From NCBI RefSeq assembly GCF_022539505.1, contig NC_061508.1, positions 265,552,736 to 265,616,735 of the forward strand: a stretch of 64,000 nt of DNA. The letters are read 5' to 3'. Shown here in pieces: positions 35,629 to 47,569 of this stretch. Source of the DNA: Lolium rigidum (Eukaryota > Streptophyta > Magnoliopsida > Poales > Poaceae). The notes below the pieces were generated by a model that was given only the letters and a program-made list of their open reading frames with translations, searched no databases and was not told where the DNA came from. The stretch's first letter is position 1, and every line of letters begins with the position of its first letter. Both the position numbers and the translations under genes were made by a program.

Positions 35629-36017
35629 ATTCTATGTTTCACCAGGTCGACATGTGTATTTTTTTTTGTTTGTTTGAGTAACAGCAGGAGAACCGCTATA
35701 TTCATTAGTTAGGGAGATTTTCAACGTGTTCTGATATGGTTAGTTTAATCCACGCAAGATGGCTGACTGCAAGTGTCTGACAGATTCAGGGGTGGTGTGT
35801 CCAGGCGACGATGGATGGTGGCGCGACTCAATTTTCGCCTGGGGCGATGGCAGGGCCAGTGGCAGACGGGCGCGTTGGAAGTTTGAGGTGGGAGGTTGGC
35901 TGTGTGCTCTGGCTCGATTTGTTTTGTGGTAGCCGCGCATTACCGCAAGAATGATCTATACTCGGCCAAGTTAACTTATGAGATGCAATATCTTGGGTCT
36001 ACTTATTATGCATGTAC
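35629..36017. other. downstream of SET gene
   Basis: Probable 3' UTR then intergenic sequence; no further CDS seen. Confidence 0.4.
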
Positions 36018-36500
36018 AAGATGGTGTGGAAGGTTTGGGCCCCTTCTAAGGCCAAGTTCTTCGCTCGGTTTGTCACACAAAATAGAGTTCAGACGACAGG
36101 CCGCTTACAAAAGCGTGGTTGACCTAATTTCTGACCTAATTGCGATTTATGCCCTCTTTGCAAACAAACAATAGAGTCGGTCCGCTATCTGTTTGTTGAT
36201 TGCCGGTTTACCATTCATGTGTGGTAACGCATTAAGGTTTGGCTTTCCATTGCCGATTTGAACCCAACTCAATGGGGCATGCAATTTGACTTTCGGTGGA
36301 ACACTAAACCGGAAGGCTTTTGCATAGCTAACTTTACTCGTTGCATGAAAGCTTTGGAGTGAATATAATGATAGGGTCTTCCGCAACAAATATACACCTC
36401 ACGTGGTAATTTAAATCAAATTAAGAAGGAAGCCTGCTTGTGGGTATCCGCAGGTGCTAAGCGGCTGGGCGAATTGATGCCATGAGAGTAATCCCCTTTT
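36018..36500 (+). pseudogene. LINE ORF2 zf-RVT fragment
   Basis: Translation with several frame changes and stops gives KVWAPSKAKFFARFVTQNRV, then CPLCKQTIESVRYLFVDCRF in the CX2C...H/C layout, and later NKYTPHVV and WVSAGAKRLGELMP. These correspond to the C-terminal zf-RVT domain of plant LINEs. Multiple stops show it is old. No tail or target duplication was found. Confidence 0.7.
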
Positions 36501-36986
36501 CTTTTCTTGTATGCCACGTACAATCTTGTGGTAAAACTCTTCCCAATTAGTAGATCGTGGCAAAATTCAAAAGAAAAAGTTTCAGGTGAGGTTGCAACAC
36601 TTGTGTCCAAATTTATGCATGGACATTGCTTCAGAGTTCATACGCTGGCCAGGCCCCACTCACGCTTGTTCTCCTGCAATGTTTCCGACCGAATTGAAGT
36701 AGTATACCAGAACTGGCCATATCCCCAATCAGGTGGAGCACCGAGGTCGTACAGTAACCAAGTTGGCCGGCCGGTGCGATATCGAGTTTGTTGTGAAGCA
36801 GGAACGGATGGACGCGCACTAGCACGAGAGCGAGAACGGCGGCACATGGTGGCCAGCGCGCTCTGCGCGCGCCGCACGAGCTGCCCGGCCATCCACACTG
36901 GGACGTGCGACGACCAGCCGACAGACACCCTATAGAGGTCATATCCGTCAAAAGAGAGCTACCTGCCGCTCGAAATTTAGATCGAC
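36501..36986. other. intergenic, nothing recognised
   Basis: GC-rich in 36740-36930 with overlapping frames on both strands that look fortuitous. Confidence 0.35.
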
Positions 36987-36989
36987 TTA

Positions 36990-38358
36990 GGGTATCTCCA
37001 ACCGAGCGACCTAAACGAACGCGCTGAGCCATCCATTTTCGACTGTTTGGGTGGCCGAGTGGACACCCGGACAGCGGCCCGCATCCGCGTATCCGTTTGG
37101 TCGCACGCTGCGCCCAACGCGCGGACGCAGCGCATATTCTAACAAATATAAAATATAAATTCAAAATGCAAATTTAAACGAAATTTGATTAAGCATATGT
37201 CCTATTTTGGGCAAATTTGTACATAGCCCTATTTTGGGCAAATAACTAACAAAAGAAGCCATCTATATGGGCTTTATATTTAAACTAAAAACCCTATGTT
37301 AGGGTTTGGTCGACGACGCGGTGGCCGCTAGTGCGCCGCCTAGTCCGTGTGGGCGTCGTCGGCTTCGGCGTCGACGATATCCCCGGGCGGCGAGGCACTG
37401 TTGTGGCTCGACCGCGGCGGGGACTCCGGCCACAGAGACCACAGAGCCTCCTCCCATGCGTAATGGGGGTCCAGAGCCACCCGAGGAAGCGGCAGCGCGG
37501 CAGCACGGAGCTGCGCCTCCTCCCTGAGGCGCTGCTCCCTCTCCTGCCAGGCGCGGCGCCTGGCCTTCTGGCGCCGCTCCTCCTCCGCGCGGCGCATGGC
37601 CTCCTGCCGCCGCTGCTCCTCGCGCCGCTCCTCCTCCGCGCGGCGCCTGGCCTCCTCCCGCCGCGCCGCTTCCTCCTCCTCCCGTCGCGCCTGGCGGGCC
37701 TGGGCGTACAACTCCCAGGCCTCGGCTTCCTCCACCGCCTGCCGGGCCTCTTCCTCCATCGCGGAGGTGCGAATGGCCGCTTGAAGGTGCGGCCATTTCG
37801 CTTCCTCCTCCGCCGTCGAGATGAGCAGAGCGGCGCGGAGGTCGGGGTCCTCCTCCGAGGACTCCGGCTTCGGCTCGAGCAGCAGCGGCGGCGGTTGCGC
37901 CAATGCCGCGCCTCCGCGGGCGGCCTCTCCGATGTGGAGGCCTCCGCGGTTCCCTCGGGCCCGCAGCACCAGCGGCGGACGCCGACTGCTGCTGGCCTCG
38001 TCGTCATTGGCTCCGGGAGCGAACCGTCGCTTCGGGGCCATGGCGGCGGTTGCGCTCGGGGAGTGGAGTGGGGACTGGACTGGAGGGACAGATCCCCTCC
38101 AGTCCACATTTAATAGCCTCCCCGGTCACCGACAGGTGGACCCAAGGGAGACGAGCAGCCAAGCGCCCGGACGCGACCGGACGCCGCGTGCCATCCGCGG
38201 CCACGCAAACCTAGCCCAGATTTGGGCCGGGTTTGCGTCGTTCCGGACGCCGCGGCCATCCGTATTTGCGGTGCGTCGACGCGTTGGGCCGGGTTTTTGT
38301 CCGGCAGGATCCATCCGGACGCGCGGGCGCGGGATGGGTCGCCGCGTTGGAGATGCCC
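36990..38358. mobile_element. PIF/Harbinger-type DNA transposon, 1.37 kb
   Basis: Ends are gggtatctccaac (left) and gttggagatgccc (right), near-perfect inverted repeats, flanked by TTA at 36987-36989 and 38359-38361. A TTA target duplication is diagnostic of PIF/Harbinger/Tourist. No DDE transposase is present, so it is non-autonomous. It carries an E/R-rich ORF on the minus strand. Confidence 0.8.
37340..38107 (-). CDS. E/R-rich coiled-coil ORF inside Harbinger-type element, 255 aa
   Basis: An open frame from the ATG at 38107 with a better-looking alternative start at 38042 (MAPKRRFAPGANDDEASSS). The first third is basic then Ser/Pro-rich. Roughly residues 90-200 form a long run of Glu, Arg, Ala and Gln (motifs such as RRAEEERR repeated), predicted to be a single charged helix or coiled coil. 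The tail is acidic (DIVDAEADDAHTD) and also contains WEEALWSLWP. No Myb, trihelix or DDE motif is visible, so it is neither of the two standard Harbinger proteins. It may be a captured host exon or an element-specific protein. High GC favours long frames by chance, which lowers confidence that it is translated. Confidence 0.45.
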   Translation of the reverse strand: MDWRGSVPPVQSPLHSPSATAAMAPKRRFAPGANDDEASSSRRPPLVLRARGNRGGLHIGEAARGGAALAQPPPLLLEPKPESSEEDPDLRAALLISTAEEEAKWPHLQAAIRTSAMEEEARQAVEEAEAWELYAQARQARREEEEAARREEARRRAEEERREEQRRQEAMRRAEEERRQKARRRAWQEREQRLREEAQLRAAALPLPRVALDPHYAWEEALWSLWPESPPRSSHNSASPPGDIVDAEADDAHTD

Positions 38359-38361
38359 TTA

Positions 38362-39774
38362 CGGCTGCATATGAACCCGCTATATGAAAATATATTTTTA
38401 AATATTTAAAACAATTTTCCACATACATTTTTATGTTCTATGTTTGGACACCAATTTTCTGGAGAAAGAACATCTTTTGTGTTCCAAGCAAAAAGAAAAT
38501 TTGATGCTGCAACATCACTATTCTTGTGATATTTTTTTTTTGTATTTTTGCATAGGCGGCATAAAATGATTTTTCCAGAAATTTATGTGAAAGCACAGAA
38601 TATCATGATGTACAAGTGAAATTATATTTTGATTTTCTTAATTTTTAACATATTTTTTTTTCATGTAATTTCCATGATAGCTTACCTATGACCCAAAACA
38701 CCAGCTCCACCTAGGGAAAATCCTTCGCCGCTCCCATATGTTCTTCATTTTTGTCAGCCTTTATATGACTTGCATAACTTGGTGAGGCAGACTTGAAGTC
38801 TTGAACCAACGAATCATTCACCAGTCCCCCCCCCCCCTCTCACGGGCCGCTCGCGGCTCCGGAGGCCCCAAGCTTAGAAGCCAGAGGCAACGCCGACCTG
38901 CTCCCCCCGGCCCCGCCGTCGATGCCAGCGGTGGCGGCCTCACTCGACCATCGAAGGCGGTGGGTGGTGGAGGTGCACCTCATACGGCCCCCCTTCACGC
39001 GGAGGCGAGACGTCACCGGAGTTGCGAGGTGGTTGCGTGGAGTAGTCGACAACGCGGGGTCTCAGAGGACGTCGCCGACGCATGACAGACCGCGAGGAGG
39101 AGCTGTTGATCTCGGCATGGAAGACATCAACGAGGGGAGCAGGGGGGTGTGCAGCGGTGCGGTCTAGAGGTGACGGTGCAAGATCTCGTTTTGGGGGCGG
39201 CGGCGCGGAGGATGCCTGGCCAGGGTGGAATGCCCTGGTGCATTGGCCGCCTGCCCCTATGTTGGGGACGAGTAGCAAGGCCTCGCGGTGGTACCAGTGT
39301 GGGAGTTGGAGGTCCGTCGGCTTGATCTATTCCTTCTAGGGCCAAACATGGGCTTTTGAGGGCTGGGCCGTCGGTTGGCTGTCGCCTGGAGTGGGTGTGC
39401 CGGCGCAGACGTCCTGCCACTCGTTGGAGGTTGTGGGGAGTTTGTTGTTGTGCTCTGTCGAGGGTGGCGCTGCTAGCTCGAGCAGTCGGGTCGGAGTCGA
39501 TGGCTTTGCAAACACGATGATAAGAAGGTGCGGTGGTGGGGCTGCGAAACTACATAGACAATGGGGTCCAAACCTCGGAGGCGCAGTGACAAGCGATGCT
39601 ACAGATGAAAGTCCAACCTAATTTTTTGGTCCGGCGAGAACGACGGCAGCGGGTGTCGTGCCGCTCCTTGGAGGCGTCGCTGAGGAGTGTCGGCGTCTCC
39701 TGGACTCTCGTTTGGTTTGGTAGTTGCTCCCGGGTTGTAAGGGTATTTTACCCTTATCCATTATTTTGGTAACA
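38362..39774. other. non-coding region, with a GC-rich retroposon-like part
   Basis: 38362-38790 is AT-rich and featureless. 38800-39700 is GC-rich; a phrase such as gaaagtccaacctaattttt near 39607 reminds me of Triticeae LINE-derived sequence, but there is no tail or target duplication, so this is only a suggestion. Confidence 0.35.
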
Positions 39775-39927
39775 ATGACACCGTGCTAGAGTATTTGGCC
39801 TAACATGTTTATAAGGATAATCTTAGGTATTAGGCAAAGAGGCATAAATGGTGTATCAAAGGAACAAGAAGGCTAAAGGAGACCCCCACTTCAACAACAA
39901 TCGAAAAGGGGTCTACAGCAGAAATCC

Positions 39928-40245
39928 GGTCTGCAGCCCGGTCCAACCGGACTACAGACCGGCCAGTCCGGCGTGCTGCCCGGCCAACCGGTCGCCAACC
40001 GGGGCGAGTCCGGCGCACGGCCCGGTCGACCGGCCGCCAACCGGGCTCCATACGAGGAACCAACATATCCGGTTGCCGACCGGTCAACCGGCCTACCAAC
40101 CGGAGCTTCCGGCGTGCGGCCCGGTCGACCGGTCGCCAACCGGGCGCCAACCGGAGGAGCTTCAGGACGACGCAAAGGGAATCCGGTCACTGGCCCGGTC
40201 CGACCGGCCTCACCACCGGGCAGTCCGGTCTGTGATCCGGTAAAC
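39928..40245. repeat. CCGGT-rich degenerate repeat block in copia LTR
   Basis: Variants of cccggtcgaccggtcgccaa recur with spacing of about 20-60 bp. Extremely rich in CpG and CCGG sites, upstream of the TATA box. Confidence 0.7.
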
Positions 40246-40305
40246 CGGGTTTGTCGAGAGAAAAGCTGAGGTGGCAAGTGACCAACGGCCATATTTCGAA
40301 GAACA

Positions 40306-40314
40306 CTATAAATA
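40306..40314 (+). promoter_or_regulatory. TATA box in copia LTR
   Basis: CTATAAATA followed by a C/T-rich presumed transcription start region (ctctctctctcttactcc, near 40370). Confidence 0.65.
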
Positions 40315-41014
40315 GGCCTTCTCCTACCTCTGAACAGTTAGGCACTACACTACAAGCTGTTCTTGAGCTCTCTCTCTCTCTTACTCCATTGCTAGAAACA
40401 CCAAAAGCCTCAGATCTACCTCCTCCTCCACCCAAACTCAAATCCCTCCGGGGAATCGTTAGAGGAGGACCCGATCCACTTGTTCTACCAAGCCAAATCT
40501 CATTCCCCCTTGTATTCATCGAGAAGCTTGCTTCCTAGGGTTCCTTGGAAACCCTAGGTGGGCAAGAGGAGTCCGGAAGCATCCGGGCTGTGGATTTGCT
40601 CCGGGCAAGATTGTGAAGGTTTGGAGGCTACCTCAAAGTCTACCACAAGTGAGTGAGCTATTCCTTCGTGGGATAGGCTCCGGAGAATAGGGTGAGCCTT
40701 CGTGGCGTGGGGAATCCTTCGTGGGACCTCCACCCCTCCAAACGTGACGTACCTTGTTGCAAAGCAAGGGAACACAGGAATACATCCTCGTCTCCGCGTG
40801 CTATCGGTTATCTATAACCGAACTCCTTACTTGTGATTTAATCGCTCTGTGAGAGCCTTCGTGCTCGAGTTAGTTGTATCCTCATATAGGTTGCTTCACC
40901 TAGTTTGCATTAGGCTCACCTTTATATTCCGCAAAGCCTAATATTGCAAAGAAAGAATTAAAACTTGTAGAAACCTATTCACCCCCCTAGGTTTACCATC
41001 TCTATACTTTCAAT

Positions 41015-41026
41015 TGGTATCAGAGC
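41015..41026 (+). promoter_or_regulatory. primer binding site (tRNA-iMet) of copia element
   Basis: TGGTATCAGAGC two bases after the LTR end, the usual plant copia primer site. Confidence 0.9.
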
Positions 41027-41065
41027 CTGGACTCTTATTAAGGGCTTCACCGCCTTAAGAGTGAG

Positions 41066-43681
41066 ATGGATAAACTCTTCGAGGGTTTAGATGACGACTC
41101 TAACCTTTCGGTTAAAGAGATGAAATCTAGACTCTTGGCATATGATGCCGAGAAGAAGAAAACGGTGGATGAGCTACAAAACCAAATGACAGAAATGTCT
41201 TCCATGCTTAAGAAATTAACTAGTGGACCTCCTCCTAGTGCGGCTTCGGCCTCTCTAGGTAATTTCCATGAAGTTAATCATAACTATCCCAAAAACACTT
41301 CACCCATGCCTCATATAAACCATAGTGGGAATGTTCCCCATTTTGATGGAACTCACTTTCTTTTTTGGAAATCTTCTATGGAATCTCATATTCGCAGCTG
41401 CAGTGTGGAGTTATGGGAGATCATTGTTCATGGATACCGGGAACCACAAGATCCCATTCGGTTGACCTCCACCGAGTTCTACAACCGTCAACTCAATGCC
41501 TCCGCACGTGACAAGATTAGAAGTGGCATCAACCGCAAGCTTCTTGATCAAGTCAATGACATCGACTCCGCTAAAGAGTTGTGGGATCGGATCGTAGTAC
41601 TCCAAGAGGGAACCAATTTGATCCAATCAGCTCTTTATGAGACCGCAAAGCAAGAGGCTCATCAGTTCATGATTCGAGATGCAGAATCCGTGGCCGATGC
41701 CTATGCTAGGCTTGGTGCTCTTAGAGTAAGAGTCAAGGGACTTGGTGTTGAGAAGTACAATGATGGCTTCGAGATGAATGAAGCATTCATAAAGTCCAAG
41801 GTCATTGCTATGATTGCCGTCAAGCAAGAAGACACCAACCTTGCACTCAACTTGCAAATCATGACCAAGAGTGCCGATCTCAACTCCGATGATCTCATCT
41901 CCTATGTGGCCGCTAATGAAAACATGGCCAAAGCGGGAAAGAGGGTCATGGCAATGAACCGTGTTGATGAAGCCTCACACAACCATGAAGCGTCACACAA
42001 CCTTTCTCTCAAAGCTAGGGCCGATCATGGAAGCAAAGAAGACTATGAAATTGAAGAAGAAGAAGAGATGACTTCAACTAGTGACATTGCTACCGACTTT
42101 GCTTTCTTTGCCAAGAAATACAAGGCAAAGTTCCCAATGCTCCTCAATGACAAGAAGAAGAAGAGAACTTGCTACAATTGTGATGAAGATAGTCACTTTG
42201 CAAATGAGTGCCCTTATGAGAAAAGGATAGACAAGCCAAGATTCATCAAAGGGGTCAAGCCAAGGTTGAAGCCAAACCCAATCAACGATCGATACAAGAA
42301 CAACAAGGGAAGAGCCTTTGTTGGGGCCGAGTACTTGTCCGATGATGAAGAGGAAGATGAGGAGAAGGAGGCCGGGGTGGCCGGCTTGGCTTTCTCTAAG
42401 CCCGGGTCACTCTTCACATATGACTACTCCAAGGACTACTCCACGGAGACTGATGTTGGTTCTTCCTTCATGGCAAGAACATCTCAAGATGATGACTCCG
42501 ATGACTCTCCCTCCTCTACAATCGTTGGCTCTTGTCTTATGGCAAGGGAAACCAAGGTAATGGAACCTCCACCTTCCCTATCTAGTGTTCTTGATGATGA
42601 AAACGAAAATCAAGAAGAATTAATTGTGCTTAAGGAACTCTATGATGTTAGATGCACCCTTCGTGGTGAAGCTCTTGTCAAGTTTGATTTCTTGATGGAC
42701 TCACTCAAGGAAAAGGATGAGTCCATTGAGGAAATAGAATATCATTTGAATGAGAAGGAACGGAGATTCAATCTCCTAAGACAAGAGCTAAAAACCGAAA
42801 GGTGCATATCTCAAGGTCTTAAGCAACAAATTGAAACTTATGAACTTGATAAAGTTAAGGACCTAGAAACTATTGATAGGGCTCAATCTTTGACTCAAGT
42901 GCTCCATACCTCAAAGTAGGAACTTGAAGTTGCTCATGCTTCTCTCACTAGGGATCTTGACCACCTTGAAAGAGCTAACAAGCTTGTTAAGGATGAGCTC
43001 AAGAAACTTGGAGAGAACCATGACCTACTTCAAGAAACCTATACAAAGGCACTTGAATCAATGAAGGATCCCATTGTTGTTGAAAAGCATGCTAGTTCCC
43101 CTACCTCTTTTACTAGTGAGCATGCTAAGCTTGTTGAGGAACATGTTCGTTTACAAGAGGAACTCTCTTTGCATGTTGAGACCAATGCATATCTTGAATC
43201 CTTGGTGACTAAATATGGTATCGACTATCATCCTAATGAATCCTCTTGTGAGCAAGCATCTATTCTTGAGGAAAATGTTAGGTTAACAAAGGAACTTGCA
43301 AAGTTCACCACCGCCAAGAACAAGATGGGATTGGATGACCTCTTGAGTAAGCAAAGGTCAAACAATCAAAAGTTTGGACTTGGATATGTTCCCAAGTCTC
43401 ACAAGAAGAAGAACTACAACAAGGAGAAACCCGCTCAAGATAAGAACAAGAAGGTCACTAATAATGGCAAAGCCTCAAAGGGCAAAGCCACTAGTGGTGA
43501 CTGCACGGGGCCAAACGATCACTATGCATTATTTCTTGATTATTATGGTGATGTCTATGCTAACTATGTTGGCCCTCCTAATGGCTATGCTTATAGAGAG
43601 TACTCAATTTGGGTACCAAAAGATATTGTTGCCATTGCAAAGGAACCCATTAATCGATGGGTTCCTAAATCCTCTACTTGA
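41066..43681 (+). pseudogene. gag: copia gag with one in-frame stop
   Basis: The ATG at 41066 opens a 617-codon frame: an N-terminal helical region, a Gag/UBN2-type core (motifs FLFWKSSMESHI, ELWDRIVVLQEG), and a zinc knuckle CYNC...H...C beginning at Cys369. An acidic stretch and a predicted coiled coil follow. A TAG at 42917-42919 interrupts, but the same frame stays open afterwards to 43681, so the original protein was about 870 aa. The C-terminal part is Lys-rich. Gag forms the particle that carries element RNA. A single stop could be recent or read through, but the pol damage argues for a dead copy. Confidence 0.85.
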
Positions 43682-43683
43682 TT

Positions 43684-46600
43684 TTGTAGGAGTATTCCTC
43701 CGGTGGTCCAAAATGGGTGTTTGATAGTGGATGCACCAATCATATGACCGGAGGAAGAGGTGTGCTTGATCAATTCATTGAAGATATCAACAAGAAGTCA
43801 AGCATTACCTTTGGTGATAACTCAAAGGGAAAGGTACTTGGGTATGGCAAGGTAGCAATCTCTAAGGACTTGTGCCTTGAGACGGTTATGCTTGTTGAAT
43901 CCCTTGGCTATAACTTACTTTCTATATATCATCTTGTCGATGCCGGTTACAATTTATATTTTACTAATTATTGTGTGAAAGTCTTTAGGAGTGACAATCT
44001 CAAATTGGTCCTCGTTGGATATGTGGAGAACAACCTTTACGTGGTTGACATCTCGAAAGAGAGCTCCTCTCACTCCACATGTCTAATGGCGACCAAGCAT
44101 GACGAAGGTTGGCTGTGGCATCGCCGCCTTGGTCATGTCAACATGAGGAATCTCAAACAACTCCTAAAGGGTGAACACATTGTGGGACTAACCGGCATTT
44201 CTTTTGAGAAAGATCGTGTTTGCAGTGCATGTGTAGCCGGAAAGCAACTCAAGAAGAGACATCCTATCAAGAGTATCGTCACCACATCTAGGCCTTTGGA
44301 GCTCCTTCATTTGGATCTCTTTGGGCCATCACATTATGATACTCTTGGTGGGAGCAAGTATGGACTCGTCATTGTTGATGATTACTCAAGATACTCTTGG
44401 GTCTTTCTCCTTAAGTCTAAGGACGAGACCCATAGGGAATTCATTGTCTTCGCCAAGAAAGCTCAACGTATGAGATCAAGGCGATAAGAACCGACAATGG
44501 CACCGAGTTCAAGAACTACACCATGCGAGAGTTTGTCGATGATGAGGGCATCAAGCATGAGTTTTGGCGCCATACACCCCTCAACAAAATGGTGTTGTTG
44601 AAAGGAAGAACCGGACTATCATTGAGATGGCAAGAACCATGTTGAGTGAATTCAACTCACCCCACAACTTTTGGGGAGAAGCCATCTCTACAGCCGTCCA
44701 CTACTCCAACCGGCTCTTCCTCCGTCCCCTCCACAACAAAACTCCATACGAGCTTCTTACCGGTAACAAGCCTAATGTCATGTACATTCGTGTCTTTGGA
44801 TGCAAATGCCTTGTTAAGAACAACAAAGGAAAGGTCGGTACATTTGAAACTAGAACCATAGAGGGCATATTTGTTGGTTATGCTGAGAACTCTCACGCCT
44901 ATAGGTACTACAACCGGTCCACTGGGACTATTGAAGTATCTTGTGACGTGGAGTTCTTGGAGGATAATGGCTCCCAAGTGGAGCAATTTGATCCATGTGT
45001 TGCAGGAAATGATGATGATCCATCTAGTTCCATCAAGCATATGGGCATTGGACACATTCGGCCCATGGAAATTCATAGTGATGATCAAGATGATGGAATA
45101 GAAGTATCAAGCTAGCACGGCTCAAGTGGAGTCTAGCTCAACTCAAGCCGAACCATCAAGTGCAACTCAAGAACCATCCTCCACTCAAGATGAGTCACAT
45201 TCCGAAGAACAAGAAGAAAGTCCTCATCCCACGGAGCAAGACCATGATGATGATCAAGAAACATCCTCAACTCATGTTCAAGCTCAAGTGGTCCCTCATG
45301 ATCAAGCACTAGCAAGAGATGAATTCATTGATCATGAAGGAACCATTCGGAAGATCAAGGCCGCTACAAGGGCAAGTGACATGAAAGTAGATCATGTCCT
45401 TGGTAGCATCTCAAGAGGAGTGGTAACTCGTAGACACCATGCATTACTTATCACTTATTGTCAACACCATGCTTTTGTGTCTAGTTTTGAACCACTCAAG
45501 GTACATGAAGCCTTGGTTGATCCGGATTGGGTAATTGCCATGCAAGAAGAATTGGAGTGTTTCACTCGTAATGAAGTGTGGTCTCTAGTTGAGAGACCCA
45601 AAGATCATCGCATCAATGTTATTGGGACCAAATGGGTATTCAAGAACAAGCAAGATGAGAATGGCATTGTCATACGAAACAAAGCAAGGTTAGTGGCGCA
45701 AGGGTTTGCCCAAATAGAAGGTATGGATTTTGAGGATACCTTTGCGCCGGTAGCCCGTCTTGAAGCTATTCGTCTTTTGCTTGCATTTGCATCTTTCCAC
45801 AATTTCAAACTATATCAAATGGATGTGAAAAGTGCATTTTTGAATGGTCCTCTAAAAGAAACCGCATATGTGGCTCAACCCCGGGTTTCGAAGACCCATG
45901 CCGACCCAACCACGTGTATTTACTCCATAAGGCACTCTACGGTCTCAAGCAAGCTCCACGTGCTTGGTATGAGTTCCTTAGGGATTTCTTACTACATGAT
46001 GGGTTTTGCATGGGTACGGTCGATTCCACCCTTTTCACCAAGCGGGTTAAAGGGGGTGGCCTATTTATATGTCAAATATATGTTGATGATATTATCTTTG
46101 GTGGAGCTAACCCCAATCATAACAAAGCTTTTGAGCTATTGATGACTAGGAAATTTGAGATGTCCATGATGGGAGAGTTGAAGTTCTTCCTAGGCTTCCA
46201 AGTGAGGCAACTTGCAAAAGGCACCTTCATCTCTCAAGAAAAGTATGTGAAGGACATGCTCAAGAAATTCAACATGACCAATGCAAGCCCAATGAAGACA
46301 CCCATGCCCGTAAAGGGGCAACTTGGCTCATGTGACGGTGAGAAGGATGTGGACATAAAGGTATACCGCTCCATGATAGGATCCTTGCTCTACCTTTGTG
46401 CCTCTAGGCCGGATATCATGCTAAGTGTAGGGATGTGTGCTCGTTTTCAATCCGCTCCCAAGGAGAGCCATTTAATGGCGGTCAAACGGATTCTAAGATA
46501 CCTTGTTCTCACTCCTACTCTCGGGCTATGGTATCCAAAGGGGTCAACCTTTGAACTCATTGGCTATTCGGATTCCGATTAGGCCGGTGATAAGGTTGAC

Positions 46601-47032
46601 CGGAAGTCTACCTCCGGGGCTTGCCAATTTATTTGCCGGTCACTGGTGAGTTGGTCATCCAAGAAACAAAACTCCACCGCTTTATCCACCGCCGAAGCCG
46701 AATACATATCCGCGGCATCTTGTTGCACTCAATTGTTATGGATGAAGCAAACCTTGAAAGACTATGGTGTGTCTCTAGGTACGGTGCCTCTTCTTTGTGA
46801 AAATGAAAGTGCAATTAAGATCGCCAATAACCCGGTTCAACATTGTCGCACCAAACATATTGACATTCGCCATCACTTCCTACGTGATCATGTTGCCAAT
46901 AAGGATATTGATCTCACTCATGTGGGAACAACCTACCAATTGGCGGATATTTTCACTAAGCCTTTGGATGAAGCCCGCTTTGTTAACTTGAGAGGAGAAC
47001 TTGGTATTCTTGATCCTAAAAACTTGGATTGA
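43684..47032 (+). pseudogene. pol: copia pol, frameshifted
   Basis: Segments in order: protease with active site DSG (WVFDSGCTNHMTGG, 43711-43752); GAG-pre-integrase H...C finger (WHRRLGH, CSACVAGKQ); integrase core with LHLDLFGP and, after a frameshift near 44475, TDNGTEF; a second shift near 44563, then PQQNGVVERKN; a stop at about 45115; reverse transcriptase from about 45520 ([20 protein letters not shown]); a shift near 45882; the YVDD catalytic motif at 46079-46090; RNase H with YSDSD then a TAG at 46580-46582, and STAEAEYISAASC. At least three frameshifts and two stops. No intact enzyme could be made from this copy. Confidence 0.88.
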
Positions 47033-47569
47033 TTAACTTCTTGCACTATATTCTTGCATTTATCTTGCTATCTAGCTTAGAGGCATAGCACATATGGGGA
47101 TAGTCATCCTACCATGTCTTGGTAAGATGCATACCTATGTGTGCAACATAAATAGACCCAATGTCATTATATGGACCCAAGCATGTCTCTTCGAGGTCTC
47201 ATGACATTTGCGCTTTCACATAGGGGGAGTAATCCCCCGCCCCTCATTGAGCCTTCATTACAAATTGATTTGACTATATAAGGTCAAATGATCTTATTGC
47301 AAAACCTATTTCAAAAAATGACTTATGATTCTTGATATATACTTCGAATCATGCCCATTGTTGCTATTTACATCTTGTTTGGATTTTCTCTCCAATGGGT
47401 ATGCCTAGAGAACTTTGTGTTTCCAACCCCATGTCTATGCTCATCTCATCATCATCTATCTATCTATATGTACATGTCATCATCTGAGCATTCACACACA
47501 TTTACACAAAGCATAGGGGCAAAACGAGGCAAAAACGAGACAAAACTGGGTGGCCGGTCTCTGGCCCGG
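47033..47569 (+). other. 3' non-coding part of copia element
   Basis: Contains a purine-rich cacatagggggagtaat near 47218 but no LTR start was confirmed after it. Truncated by E3. Confidence 0.5.

Larger units (their letters stand above)
39775..41012 (+). repeat. 5' LTR of copia element
   Basis: The end is firm: it ends in ctttca two bases before the primer site. The start is my best guess (tgacaccgtgc) because no second LTR is available for comparison. Contains a dense block of CCGG/CCGGT motifs at 39928-40245. Confidence 0.65.
39775..47569 (+). mobile_element. Ty1/copia element, SIRE/Maximus-like, defective, 3'-truncated
   Basis: 5' LTR about 39775-41012, Met primer site, large Gag with zinc knuckle, then protease, integrase, reverse transcriptase and RNase H in copia order, and about 540 bp of 3' sequence. 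It is cut at 47569 by the E3 LTR. No 3' LTR appears on the far side of E3. The long Gag with a coiled-coil tail suggests the SIRE/Maximus lineage (inference). Several stops and frameshifts make it non-autonomous. Confidence 0.85.

Noticed and set aside
36631..37164. 177-codon minus-strand ORF
   Set aside because: Extends across the Harbinger-type terminus and target site, so it cannot be an original gene.
37294..38113. Alternative frames (271, 260 and 165 codons) in the Harbinger-type element
   Set aside because: Shadow frames of very GC-rich DNA; only the 37340-38107 frame has organised composition and an acidic tail.
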